DNA from: Myxocyprinus asiaticus
Lineage: Eukaryota > Chordata > Actinopteri > Cypriniformes > Catostomidae
Direction of reading: 5' to 3'
Length of the DNA stretch: 64,000 nt
NCBI RefSeq assembly: GCF_019703515.2
Contig: NC_059393.1
Span: 12,240,001 to 12,304,000 of the forward strand
Below the pieces are notes generated by a model. It did not search any database and was not told the origin of the DNA. It was given only the letters and a program-made list of their open reading frames with translations. A program made the translations under genes and the position numbers. Numbering within the stretch: position 1 is the stretch's first letter; each line of letters opens with the position of its first letter. Shown here piece by piece: positions 12,062-24,291 of the stretch.

Positions 12062-13037
12062 GTATCCAAATGTTGTGAATGTGAAGACATTTTTGCATAG
12101 TGAGACTGCGGCTTCAAGAACATGTGTGCTGCATTTACTGGAAAGTGTACTCTATTTTAGGATGACACATATGTGAGTCATTCATACATATTATAAGGTT
12201 TATTTTATGTATTATTTTATTATTGAGCCTAAATATGGAGAAGTGACTCTTGTTATTGATCAGAGATCAACTTTTAGGACATCTGGCACTTGGGCAGAAA
12301 GTGAAAGTCCTTTTAAGCAGCCAGTTTGTGCATCTCGATTTACAAAGAAAACACTGCTTAATGTTTGAAATTATACAGCAGATATTGCCAACCTGATCAG
12401 TAATCAATTTGTCATGTTGATGCTTGCAGAATGTCTGGAAGTAAATAGTTGGCTAAGCTGCTTTATGCTGGCAGATTATTTTTTAATAAACCTTTTTCAT
12501 ATTTTTTTTTTATTTGGAAAGTTTGAGGTTATTTCTGGTTTATCAGCAAGTCTATTGACAATGAAAGGCCACATATTTGAAATCTAAAGGACATAAATAC
12601 TTGAGTTTTTGACGCCAAGAAACTATGGCTAGAAACATCCTCTACATAAGTACATAAACGCTAAGCTTTTTAAGCTAATTAATATTTTGTGGCGGTAACA
12701 AACCTTAGTTCTCAAGAGGGCAGTAGCATAACCTTCAAATGCCTGTGCCAGGTTGTGTTATTCAGGTAATAATAATTCCTTACATTTATAGAGCGCTTTT
12801 CTAGGCACTCAAAGCGCTTTACATAGTATAGGGGGAATCTCCTCAACCTAGCTAATAGCTAGCTATTAAGATGCCAACAGTTTAAGTAATTTCAACTACC
12901 TTGCTCAGCAAGATCATATTTAGAGAAAGGATTTGGCTGTTTTGGATATGTCAACCACGCCACCATCTTGGAATGCTCAACAAGGAACCTTTTTGAATGT
13001 AAGTCAATAGAGAAGATGGCTCAGGGCACTGTATAAT
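12062..13037 (+). other. Intron 1 segment, one short repeat fragment
   Basis: At 12767-12845 is a short fragment (tttatagagcgcttttctag, then ggcactcaaagcgctttaca) of a widespread fish interspersed repeat, probably a LINE 3' end. Otherwise no gene or element was recognised. Confidence 0.4.
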
Positions 13038-14217
13038 GAACCAAGATAGATCTTTCACTCTGTGCACAACCCTCAATGAGAGGGAATCTCTCGCATTTGC
13101 AACCAAATTGCGCGATGCGACTAAAATATCTTATGATCAGCCACTTAATTATATTCATGCATAGCACAGATGAAGACATTGGATTCTCTCTTATTAACAT
13201 GCGCTCATTTACAGATGCGCTTTACAGAACAGCTGGTTTTCTTAAAGAGACAGTACCGTTTTTAGCACATGTTCAACAAATCAATGTAAATACTTGTAAA
13301 TAGTACAAATGATGCATGTAAACAATAAATGTGTAACAAAATATATGCAATGTAACATCATATTTTGTGATGGAATACATGGATTTGTTAATTTTTTAAT
13401 AGCTAAAATGTGATAATGATAAACTAGTAAAATATAATAAGTCAAATTAATATTTTCATAATGTACCTAGTTATAAGTTTCCCTGTATAATTAACAGTAT
13501 TATCTGCGAGATAATTTCTTTCATATGGAGGCAAAGTGGACATTATAACCGAAATATACCCATATGAATCGATATCGAATCGGGAAATCTGTATCAATAT
13601 TAGTGGTCGACCGATATGGGTTTTTAAATGGCCGATATCCAGAGAGCAGGGTGACAGATAGGCTGATACAATGCTGATATATCACACAATTTAATATAGT
13701 AAATAACATAAACATAAAATTGCTAAAAAAAAATGAATAAACTCTTATTTAGCACTATTTACTCAATTTCACACAAAACTTTGTAAAAAAGAATCTAAAA
13801 AAAATAATATTGTATTTTAAATGGTAGATAGCATTTTCTGCTGATTTCTGTTTAGTCATCAAATTTTTGTAATTTGTTTGCACATGAAGAAATTTTATAT
13901 ATGTTAGGAAGGCAATAACAGTATTCCAGCAACCATGGATGGCATGTCCACGTTAGCAATCGCATTTACTCAATTGTACGTACACTGCATAGTGAATAAG
14001 ACATTTACTTGTAGCACACGTGAAGTGCTTTTAGTTGCACCAGAGACTATTTAGCAGAGATGGGCCACTTCTATTAAAATTAATGGGAGAGGCCATGCAA
14101 GGAGCAGATGTGTGAGCGACGAGCTCTGCTTACTTTGCTGAATTTTCGATTATTTTCATATTATAATCTGGTGAAATTTGTTACACCCAGATACACATTT
14201 GCCCTTTGTTGCAAAAC

Positions 14218-15044
14218 ATGGCAAAGAAGTCAGAATCCTCGGGCTCGGGAGACATTAAAAGACACTTACATGTTCAGGATGAAAGCCCCGACAGGCCTAC
14301 AGATCGGGGACTCGATTTGGATGGCGCGGCGAGAGAGGAGATCCAGCATCAGTTGTCCAACATGTCAGTGATGTTGACGAAGATTCTTGCTGACTTGGAG
14401 GATCTCGCTGTAATACGTCGATCGATCACGGCGATGGAAATAAAATTCTCCGAGTTAGGTACAAGAGTGACTGATGTTGAAAAACGAATCGATTAACGAA
14501 TTAACCGCTAATCCACCCGCGACCAAAGTTGATCTGGAACATCTCCTTGAAAAGCTTGAAGATCTTGAAAATAGAAGCCGCAGGAATAACGTTCGAATTG
14601 TTGGAATTCCTGAGCTTGAGGAGGGCAGAGATATGGTGAAATTCCTAGACGAGTTTTTTCCGAGTCTGCTCGACATAACAGGCCACAAGCTGGAAATTGA
14701 GCGAGCTCACAGAGTCCCGTCTCACAGATCTGCTGAGGGAGAAAGGCCCAGATCGTTTCTGGCCAGATTTCTGAGATCATCCGATAAAGATCTTGTGTTG
14801 TGCCAGGCGAGGAGCAAAGGGAAGCTTTCTTGGAAGAACCATAATATTTTCTTGTTCCCGGACTTTGCGAGTTCGACGAGAGAAATGCGATCGGTTCAAG
14901 GAATGTAAGAAACCCTTATATCAGAAAAACATCTCGTTTGCTCTGATGTTTCCTGCCAAACTGAGAATAGAAACGAAGGTCGGTCGCAAAGTATTCACAT
15001 GTCCAAATCTGGCAATGTCTTTTATAGAATCAATGACTGAGTAA
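14218..15044 (+). pseudogene. LINE ORF1 (L1-type RNA-binding protein), frameshifted
   Basis: This reads in three successive frames. The first starts MAKKSESSGSG at 14218 and has a coiled-coil-like segment (SVMLTKILADLEDLAVIRR) up to a break near 14490. The second (to about 14885) holds the core, LENRSRRNNVRIVGIPE, followed by IERAHRVPS and RPRSFLARFLR, characteristic of the L1 ORF1 RRM and C-terminal domains. The third runs to the stop at 15044 (KVFTCPNLAMSFIE). In active elements this protein trimerises on the element RNA and acts as a nucleic-acid chaperone. At least two frameshifts make this copy nonfunctional. Confidence 0.85.
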
Positions 15045-16039
15045 ACCATTGGATGTTTCTCATGTGAGTGGGCCTGACTCGCTGTACTAACTCTTGAGGA
15101 TGCTGGGCGACATTTTGGATTTTTTGCGTTGGCTCCGCCGAGCGGCTGGAGCTTGTTTTGTGAATAACACTTTTCTTTAAAGAAACTTTTGCATTGATAA
15201 AGGATTACTTTTGCATTGAAGTTCCCGGACAGATTGAGAGTGGGCACTACGGATGACTGCAAAATATCTCCATGCTGCTCACACAAAGGATGTTTTTTAT
15301 GAAGCCGACGGATTATGTAAGTCATGGTATATACTTTTATGCAGCCTCCGAGTGAATTGACTCGACCATCCGGGGAACCGGGATGCCGGTTTTGTTTCTT
15401 TTTGTATTGGTTCCGCCTAACGGCTGGAGCTTGTTCTACCGAATAACACTCCTTGGAACAGCTGTGGATTAATCTGTTCATTCTTCGTGCTTATTCCTCC
15501 TGCTGGCTGTAGTTTGTTTTGTTGAGTTTTTTCTATTTTTTTATTTATTTCTTTTTTCTTTTTTTATGGGACATTGGAATGATTACGTCATCCGCTGAAC
15601 TCATAACAGCTGGCTCACTGAACATTCGTTTGTCTGTCCGAGGAATATGAATGGTTTTATATCAGCTGGAATTTGTTTTGTAGAAGATCACACCTTTAAA
15701 ACAGTTCTGTGAATGAATCTACATGTTCTTTGTGTTCATTCTTCCTATTGACTGGGTTTATTTTACGAAGTATTTTCTGTTATGTAATTTTGCCTCACAA
15801 ATTTGTGAGGCAAAATTGAGCAATCCGATGGCAAAGTTGTCGTGGGGACTCGTGGGCGTTCATGGACCTTTTGAGTTTAGAGGGATTGTCGCCGGTTGGC
15901 GCTGTCGTGCGCGGGGTTAATGCGCACGTTTTTCTTTTTTCTGTTTGTTTTGTTCGGGGGTTGATTGTTTCACTATTTGGGAATGTGGTCTATATAATTT
16001 TGTTTTTGACACACAATTAATTTTTTTTACTATATCAAA
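15045..16039 (+). repeat. LINE inter-ORF spacer with degenerate repeats
   Basis: The spacer repeats the phrases ttggytccgcc, cggctggagcttgtt and gaataacact near 15127-15172 and 15408-15450, with weaker echoes near 15500 and 15665. An overlapping minus-strand frame (14921-15481) is a shadow. The spacer is unusually long for an L1-type element and ends in an AT-rich stretch just before ORF2. Confidence 0.6.
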
Positions 16040-19000
16040 ATGTCAGATGTTAATATGAGTGGATTGTCTCTCTCCACATGGAATGTGAATGGGTTGGGGC
16101 ACCCCATAAAAAGAAGGAAGGTTATTACTTTTCTTAAACGTAAGAAATATGATATAGTGTTTCTTCAAGAAACGCATCTTTCCCCGCAGGAAGCTGAAAA
16201 ATTTGGGAAGATATGGGGTGGACATGTTTTCTTTAGTGTTGGCTCAAGTAAGAGCAAGGGAGTCATTATATTGGTAAATAAACATCTACAATTCAAATGT
16301 CTCAAACAGAGCAAAGATAAATTAGGAAGAGTAATTATTGTTTTAGCTGAAATTCAAGGGCAAAGGTTGATTTTGGCTAATATTTACGCACCTAACGCTG
16401 ATGATCAGGGCTTTTTTATAGATCTTGAAGGGATGTTGCAAACCGTTGGCACCCCTCATGATATAATATTGGGAGGAGACTTTAATCTTTTGATGGACTC
16501 AATCCTTGATCATAGTGAAGCAAAAGTGTGCAAATCCCCTAGAGCAACATTGATGCTTCACAGGATGTGTAAAATCATGGTCTTACAGACATTTGGAGAC
16601 TTTTGAACCCATCTGGTAGGGACTATACATTTTTTTCATCAGTCCACAAGATTTATTCTAGAATAGATTTTTTTAAAATATCCAAATCCCTTATTTCATC
16701 TGTTGTTGATTGCTCAATTGGAAATATCTTAGTCTCAGATCACGCCCTGGTGAGTTTAGAGGTGATGCCACATATAGAGAAAAATAAATCTTATAGTTGG
16801 CGCCTTAATGTGTCCCTTTTGCAAAATCCTGATTTCCAACAAATGTTAAAGACTGAAATCAGTGTTTATATGGAGACCAACTGGTCCTCGGTATCCTCTG
16901 TTGGCGTGGCTTGGGAGGCACTTAAGGCAGTTCTTAGGGGTCGGATCATACAGTATGCCTCATTCATCAAAAAATCCAAAGCACAAGAACTTGTGGAGTT
17001 GGAAGGAAATATTAAAAGTGCAGAGGCAGAGCTGAAGCGCCATATGTCATCTGATGGTCTCAGAGAATTGACTCGTTTGAAATACAGATATAATACTATT
17101 CTGTCACAGAAAGTGGAGTTTTGGTTATTCAGGGCAAGACAGTCATACTTTGAGTCAGGTGATAAAGCAGGAAAACTTTTGGCTAGATATATAAAGCAGA
17201 GAGAGTCTTTTTCTATCATTCCCTCAGTGAAATCTGCTTGTGGAGAAATATTTACCTCTGCTATTGATATTAATAATGCTTTTAAAGAGTTCTATCTTGA
17301 TCTCTATAGGTCCACGTCTTCGTCTACTGATGAAGATATTAGGAACTTTGTGGAACCATTAGATCTCCCTAAACTGACGAATGAGCAAAAAAACTCTCTT
17401 GATTCTGAGAAAACCTTGGAGGAGCTTGATGAGGTAATTAAGTCCCTGCCTACAGGCAAGGCTCCAGGGCCTGACGGCTTTGCCGCTGAGTCTTTCAAAT
17501 CTTATGCTACAGAACTGGCACCACTTTTGTTAGAAGTTTATACTGATTCATTAAAGAATGGAAAGCTTCTGCCAACCATGACACAAGCCCGGATCAGTCT
17601 GATTCTAAAAAAGGATAAAGATCCAAGCGAGTGTAAAAGTTACCGCCCAATTTCGCTGATCCAGTTAGATGTAAAAATTTTGTCCAAAATTCTGGCTAAT
17701 CGATTAAGTAAAGTTATGACATCTCTTATACATATAGATCAGGTGGGGTTTATTCGAGGCCATAGTTCTTCTGATAATATTAGGCGTTTCATCAATATCA
17801 TGTGGTCAGTAGCAAATGGACAATCTCCGGTTGCTGCCATCTCTCTTGACGCCGAAAAGGCGTTTGATATGGTAGAATGGAATTATCTCCAAGATTTTGG
17901 AAAGGTATGGGTTCGGGAATACATTTATTGGTTGGATTAAGTTACTTTATTGACACCCTGTAGCAGCGGTACAAACAAATGGGTTAATTTCAGATTATTT
18001 TACTCTGGATAGGAGTAATCTTTCCCCATTATTGTTCTGTCTTGCCCTGGAACCATTAGCAGCCGCGATAAGAAAGGAGGATGATTTTCCAGGGGTGACG
18101 GCGGGAGGTGTAGCACATAAGCTTCTGCTTTACGCAGATGATATTTTATTATTCGTCTCCGACCCCACTAGATCCATGCCTTGCCTCCAAAAATTGATTA
18201 ACTCCTTTTCCAAATTCTCAGGATACAGAGTCAATTGGTCTAAATCCGAAGCTTTGGCTTTGACAGCGTACTGTCCAGTAACGGCTTTCCAGCCGGGTGC
18301 CTTCATGTGGCCCAAACAGGGAATTAAGTATTTGGGAATTTTATTCCCAGCAAGTTTGTCTGATTTAGTCAGAGTTAATTTTGATCCCTTAATAAAAAGG
18401 TTTTCGAATGATGTGGACAGGTGGGCTTCATTACACTTATCGATGATTGGGAAGGTTAATGTTATTAAAATGAATTGCATTCCAAAATGTAACTATCTGC
18501 TGCAATCTTTCCCTGTAGATGTCCCTCTCTCTTATTTTAAGCAATTTGATAGCATAGTGAAGTTCTTAATTTGGAATGGTAAGCGTCCCAGGTTAAATTT
18601 CAGTAAATTACATAGGCCGATTGACAAAGGTGTGTTAAGCCTACCCAAGATTTTATTTTATTATTATGCATTCAGTCTTAGACATTTGGTTCATTGGTCA
18701 CTTCCACCTGAGAGAGCTCCTCCCTGGTTTTGTATTGAAAAGGAAGTTCTTGCCCCTATCTCGCCACTGCAGAGCCTTTCGATTAAACTAGCTGGAGAGG
18801 TTAAGTCGCAACCCGTTATTTTGCATTTACACTCGATATGGACAAAAGTGTCCAGAGTGTTTAATTCTGATATTTATTTAAATGTTGCCTCGAGCATATG
18901 GCAGAACCCTAAACTATGCATTAATAAGTCCCCTTTCTGTTGGTCAGATTGGATTGTGAGGGGGGTTAATATACTTGGTGACCTATATGAGGGTGGAGTA

Positions 19001-19834
19001 TTGAGATCTTTTGAAAATTTGGTTCAACATTTTGGGATTCCCAGATCTCAGTTTTATAAGTATTTACAGCTGCGCCACCTGCTCTGCTCTGTTTTTGGGA
19101 GTAGCATACACCCCCCTAGAGCGGCAGATACTCTGGAAGTGGTGATTGCTGCTTTTGGGAAGGGTCATGAGGCATCAGTGTATTACTCCTTGTTAATTCA
19201 GAGTCTGGGGGACCGAGCTTTAAATTCTCTTACAAGATTATGGGAGAAAGATTTAAACTTGGTATTGGAGGAGGGAGTGTGGGCAAGGATTCTAAAAAAC
19301 ATAAAGTCTGCATCTAGAGATGCAAGGGTTCGCCTTATGCAATTTAAGATTTTACATAGATTTTATTGGACCCACTCTAGATTGTATAGGCTTGGTCTTA
19401 AGGACACACCCATCTGCTGGCGACGCCATACTGAAGATGGAGACACCATCCATGTTTTTTGGGGGTGCCTTAAGATCCAAGAATTTTGGCTGAAGATGCA
19501 AAGTTTTGTGTGTGATGTGTTGGGCACTCAGGTCTTGTTCTGCCCCAGACTCTGTATTTTGGGTGATAGGGAGGTCATGGATTTGGTAGATAAGCACATG
19601 AAGGACTGGGTTTTGACCGGTGTGATGATTGGTAGACAGGTTATTTTGAGGAGTTGGAAGTCGGATGGAGCACCCTCATTCCCGGAGTGGTGCGCGGAGA
19701 TGGGGAGGGTGGCTGCCTTCGAGGAGGGGTCGAGTATTAGGATGGGGGTTAGGGAAACTTACAATAAGAAATGGGGCAATTATTTAGCATTTTTGAGGGA
19801 ATCTCTTGGTGGGGCGGTGGAGGGAGTAATTTAA
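16040..19834 (+). pseudogene. LINE ORF2: APE endonuclease and reverse transcriptase, disabled
   Basis: The start MSDVNMSGLSLSTWNVNGLG gives the endonuclease N motif. LQETHL carries the catalytic Glu, GGDFN the Asp/Asn pair and SDHAL the SDH motif near 16737. A frameshift falls near 16570. The reverse transcriptase follows: GKAPGPDG, SYRPISLIQ, AISLDAEKAFD (box A) and LLYADDILLF (box C, near 18127). Between about 17895 and 18025 there is a frameshift, an in-frame stop and loss of roughly five residues around the usual RQGCP block. The C-terminal zinc-knuckle-like motif near 19420 reads CWRR, where the family usually has CWRC, then H and C. In an active element this protein nicks the target and copies the RNA; here it cannot be made intact. 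Confidence 0.92.
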
Positions 19835-21143
19835 AGTTTTTTTTAAATTTTTAATTTTTATTTTTTATTTTTATTATTATTATACTTGATTATTGTATGT
19901 TATTTTATGTTGTTGTTTTAGTTTTCTGTGTGTGTGTCTATATTCTTTTGACCACAGGGGTGTTCGTGGGGGGGGGTCAGGGTGGTTTGAGAGTTTGGTA
20001 GGGGGAGGGGATATAGTGGGGGTTTAATGTTAAAAGTTTTTGATTCATTATATAGATGTTGTATTTCTTGTGTTAATTTATGAATCAATAAAAAATTTTA
20101 ATAACAAAAAAAAAAATTAATGGGAGAAATTAGAACGCCCAACCAAGAGGTTCTAGTGCCCAACAGTCAACGGATGTAGATAAGAAGTCCCGCCTTACAG
20201 ATAAAAGAGCCAATCACCTTTTAGATACAGACATCACCTGTCAATCAACTCGAGAATGCGCATGCACAATAGCTATAAAAGATGAGAAATTATTTTTTTT
20301 TTTAGCGTAATCTGAGGTAAAGAAGCACCATTTATGATACCAGTGTTGTCAGATTTTGCTGCTGATTTGAAATATGTACTTGGATCGTAATCTTGACCAA
20401 CCGTTTTGGAGATTTTGGTCTTTCTCCATTCAAGTATATAGGAGCTGCACTGTCATGACTGGAAAGAGCCTCCTGAGAGCGTTCCAAAGATGGCCGACAA
20501 TTAACTGACTTGAAAGAAAGACTTTGGTTGCACTCACATGCTCGTGCAGATCCAGCGAGCAGCAGCAATCTCCTGGATCGCCTGCTTGGATTGTGACCAC
20601 TGACCATCATGATTTGTGAATCAGAGGAACATTTGATCCTGATCCTAAAGTTTTGATTCTGGCTGACAGAATACGTGCTTCAGAGGAGATATTAGATGAA
20701 CGCTCGACAGGAAGAAAATGCTGGATTTTCGTAATATGCGCATACTTGCAGATGGTATATGATATTAGTTTTATTGATATTTGCCTTTTTATCATTAGAC
20801 AAGACAGTTAAAAGTTACAGGGAACTGTTGACGAGAGAGAGGGAGAACGAAACAGGCAAGCACTTTAACATTAGGAGCTCAAATGCGTCTGCCGCTGCTC
20901 TGATATGCAGACCGTTTAAATGAGACCGTGTTGCATTATTGTAGTAACAAGATGGCACGTAACAACAAAACGAACCATGACTGGTCGTTTACATGTCTCA
21001 GATGCTTCACATGCAAGCAGGTGACTTCAAGAAAAAAATCGGCCAAACAGGAAAATTTATCAGCCGATGCCTAAAATTAAAAAAGTCAGAGTATCAGCAT
21101 CGACGATATATCGGTCGACCACTAATCAATACCCAGCCCTATT

Positions 21144-22877
21144 CAGTATGTGTGCCGTGATATATTTGTTTGCAGAGAACTTTATTTGTTAGGCTAGGCT
21201 ATAAATTACACTGTAATCATTAATTTAGTAACAAATATATGATTTGAATGATGAAATATATTATGGATGTTTTTAGAGCTAGATTCATTGACGGACGGAT
21301 CTTGACCATTCCAGTATCTCAGACGCACCGATATATCGTGGTCAGTAGGAACAGCTGCTAATGAGGCATCTACGTATGTATGTCTATGAGCAAGTTTCTT
21401 TTAAAACTGTTGCTCCGCCATGACAGTAGTTGACCTGAAAGAGAAAGCTGGCTGTAGAAGAAAACATTTATGCTAATGCCTGCTGTAGTGTCTCTTGTTG
21501 CCACACCATACATGTTACATTATAAATTGCGAAATGACACATTTTCAAATGCAGCAACACATGTAATAAAGCTTGCCCAGATAGAAGTATTTTGTGTTCA
21601 TGTACTTTCGTAGATTATATTTCGGACCTAAAGTTTCACATAAAGAGCAAAACAAGACCTGCAATGTTCATACAGCTATGTTTCTCCAACATCCCTCCTC
21701 TCTCATGAAAAGGATAGGTCCTCTGTGCCCCATTAAAGATTTACCAAAGACTTTCTCTTTAAGTTGTGCTCAGTGTTCTGAGAAAAGAGGAAGGGGTGAT
21801 AATGGTTTGAGTTTTACAGATGTATTTACATGAAAATGGTAAGGGGATTTGATGAAACTGTGCATTAGAGGTTCAGAGAAGGGAAGTCACTAATGGCAGG
21901 TATGGAGAATAGACCTCTCAGGGTCTCTGTGAACTCATGGAGGGGCCCTACATAAATAAATGGCCCCGCACAGTAAATACTTGTTGGTAACTTCCGTTTT
22001 TCACAGTTCAGCTCACTATGGCTGAACCTTGTTGTAGGGAATAAAATGGCAAGATCACAAAATTTAAATGCATCACAGGCTGCAGTTCCGTGTGTTGATC
22101 CACTCGTTCACGGCTCTGACAAGATTTCTGAAATAGCTCATTTGCATTCAGTGTCTTCCATTTATTTCACTTTAATTACAAAACTGAGATGCTGCATCTC
22201 AAGGAATTAAAACTGAATTGTTAACTGGTCCATATCATTTAAAATTACCTGTACAGAAAAACAGCCAGTGTTTCTGTCCTCCAACTTAATTTGCAATGTT
22301 GACGAACAGGCAAAGGCCGTAGAAGAAATTGTGTCCTGAAATGACTCCGATTATTGCATCATGAATATTCCAGAGAAATGAAGCATGATCAACATCTGTT
22401 GTTTTGGTTCTGAGTGGTACGGAGCATAATAGTAATAAACCATTTATTGTGCATTCAGTGATTGGAGAAACGCCACTGAAATCGTCATCAAACTTTTAGT
22501 CGCTTCAAACACTGAGAAGAAAGGGCCCAGGAGGTATAGATGGAGGGATATTTAGGACTGTAGGCTTCTATTAGCGTGATTGCAGCCGGTGGGCTTGACC
22601 TCTGGCTGTGGCAAAAAGAATTTAGCCCTGTAGTGGAAGTTGTCACATCCCATTGTGGTCAGAGGTTAGCTGGAGAAATTTGTGTTCAGTGACATGGCTT
22701 GATCCTCATTAGACCACATTGGATGGAGTCTCAGCGCACAGGGTCACGGGGACAGTCAGAGGTCTTCAGGCCACAAATAACAAGCAGTATCATGCAGGGA
22801 AACATTTGGTCTGTCATTGAAATGCTAGCAGTTTTTAAGCTACAAAAAATACTCTTGTTTTAAATAAATTTAATTGC
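21144..22877 (+). other. Intron 1 segment, no gene seen
   Basis: Largely unique sequence. The stretch 22540-22800 is comparatively GC-rich and free of recognisable repeats, so it is a weak candidate for conserved noncoding DNA. The frame at 21594-21833 has no recognisable domain. Confidence 0.35.
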
Positions 22878-23089
22878 CTTTTGGTTAGGGGTGGGAATCG
22901 TGTAATGATTCTGATTTCGATTCCTTAACAGTTTTAGTACTTTTGAGGAAGAACTATTTGGAATAAATGCAATTAATATAGGATTTACTGCCCTATAGCA
23001 GCCTGTTACAAAATGATGAGATTATATAATATTTTAACAGAACATTTTCTTCAGACTAAGGCATTTTATTAAATCCTTCTTTTATTTTT

Positions 23090-23532
23090 TGATTTTTTTA
23101 ATGCTCTTTTCTCCCAAATTGGCATGCCCAGTTCCCACTACTTGGTAGGTCCTCATGGTGGTGCGGTAACTCACCTCAATCCGGGTGGTAGAGGACAAGT
23201 CTCAGTTGCCTTCGCTTCTGAGACAGTCAATCTGTGCATCTTATTGCGTGGCTCCACTATTGTGCATGACACTGCGTAGACTCACAGCATGTGGAGGCTC
23301 ATGCTACTCTCCGCGATCCACGCACAACTTACCACGCACCCCACTGAGAGCGAGAACCCCTAATTGCGACCACGAGGAGGTTACCCCATGTGACTCTACC
23401 CTCCCTAGCAACCAGGCCAATTTGTTTGCTTAGGAGACCTGGCTGGAGTCACTCAGCACAGCCTGGATTCGAAATCGCAACTCCAGGGGTGGTAGTCAGC
23501 GTCAATACTCGCTGAGCTGCCCAGGCCCCCTC
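23090..23532 (-). mobile_element. tRNA-derived SINE, family 1, copy 2
   Basis: Minus-strand head gggggcctgggcagctcagc, then tattgacgctgactacca and the B-box region gcgatttcgaatcc. It ends in an A-rich tail, seen here as T-rich sequence near 23077-23100. A cttttattt-like direct repeat flanks it. Confidence 0.85.
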
Positions 23533-24291
23533 CTCCTTTTATTTATTATAAAATAACACTAATTACAACAAAACTAATAATGTGTATCTTTTACTACACA
23601 TTATTATATAAACATTTCAGTAACTACTCTAATGTAAGTCTCACAAGTATTCATAACACTGTAATAGGGGTGTAACGGAATGAAATGTTCACGGTACGAT
23701 AACCTTCACAAAAAATACTGTGGTATCACGGTATTAAGGTGCCTTGCTAAAATTATTAGAAAAATATAGCAACAAGTCGTCTGACCAGATGATAGCCCAG
23801 GATGTGATGATGTGGTTTTTTTTGGATGAATAAATAATTACATTTGAAATATTTATAGTTTGTTGATGCTATCCCTAACTGATTTTTGAAATGCAGGCAA
23901 CATTATAAATTATAATACATAGGCCTATATTAAAATATGATTTTTTCCCCCCCCAGGTATTTCCCATTAGGTGTGTCTTGTGAATGAAGGAAAAACAATG
24001 GCAAGTGAAATGAATAAAAATGATGCATAATTTAAATGCTGTTTGGAAATATTTGAATAATGGTAAGACAGGAAAAAAATCCCCCTGTCATCTTGTTCTC
24101 CCCCTATATGATAACAGTAAAACCAATCGTTTTTGTACTGTTTTGCACCTACATCTCCATGATCTTTGCGTATTTCCACACAATATACAGATTTACATTC
24201 GAGATTAAAACATAATTCCTATCTGTTTGTCACGCATATCCACAAGTGTCTGACTGACTTGTGTCTGACTGGCAAGTTTCTAAAAATATTA

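Larger units (their letters stand above)
14091..20112 (+). mobile_element. L1/Tx1-type non-LTR retrotransposon, near full length, inactive
   Basis: This is a 6.0-kb LINE with a short 5' leader, an ORF1 region, a 1-kb spacer, an ORF2 region, a 3' UTR and an A-rich tail. A 15-bp direct repeat, aaaattaatgggaga, flanks it (14076-14090 and 20113-20127) as a target-site duplication from target-primed reverse transcription. It ends aataaaaaattttaataac plus A run. The domain set, APE-type endonuclease then reverse transcriptase, with an ORF1 of the L1 type, places it in the L1/Tx1 group. Several frameshifts and a deletion disable both ORFs. Confidence 0.93.
14041..20526. mobile_element. Nonautonomous element C, split by the LINE
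   Basis: The termini are cagagact and, reverse complemented, caaagtct. The flank gttgcac is repeated at 14034-14040 and 20527-20533. Without the LINE the element is about 450 bp. A second copy in the opposite orientation lies at 39563-39970 with its own flanking repeat (gaccagt), showing that this is an independently mobile unit rather than part of element B. Confidence 0.75.
13601..21124. mobile_element. hAT-like element B with 17-bp perfect inverted termini
   Basis: The left end tagtggtcgaccgatat and the right end atatcggtcgaccacta are perfect 17-bp inverted repeats. The flanks atcaatat (13593-13600) and atcaatac (21125-21132) match at 7 of 8. Element B is interrupted by element C, which itself carries the LINE. 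Without these insertions B would be about 1 kb and has no transposase. Relics similar to its left interior lie near 45228-45300 and, more weakly, 50560-50615. Confidence 0.85.
13038..21143. mobile_element. Outer hAT-like element A (left end lost), split by later insertions
   Basis: The segment from about 13038 to 13600, then 21125-21143, aligns with the more complete copy at 36759-37686. Shared stretches include tttacagaacagctggtttt, cttaaagagacagt and the right terminus tgtatcaatacccagcccta. The TAGGG-type left terminus is absent here. Between the two halves sits element B with a near-perfect 8-bp duplication. Confidence 0.7.

Noticed and set aside
16040..19834. Large plus-strand frames of 188, 445 and 600 residues as a host gene
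   Set aside because: The endonuclease and reverse transcriptase motifs, the A tail and the 15-bp target duplication show it is a LINE. It is also broken by frameshifts.
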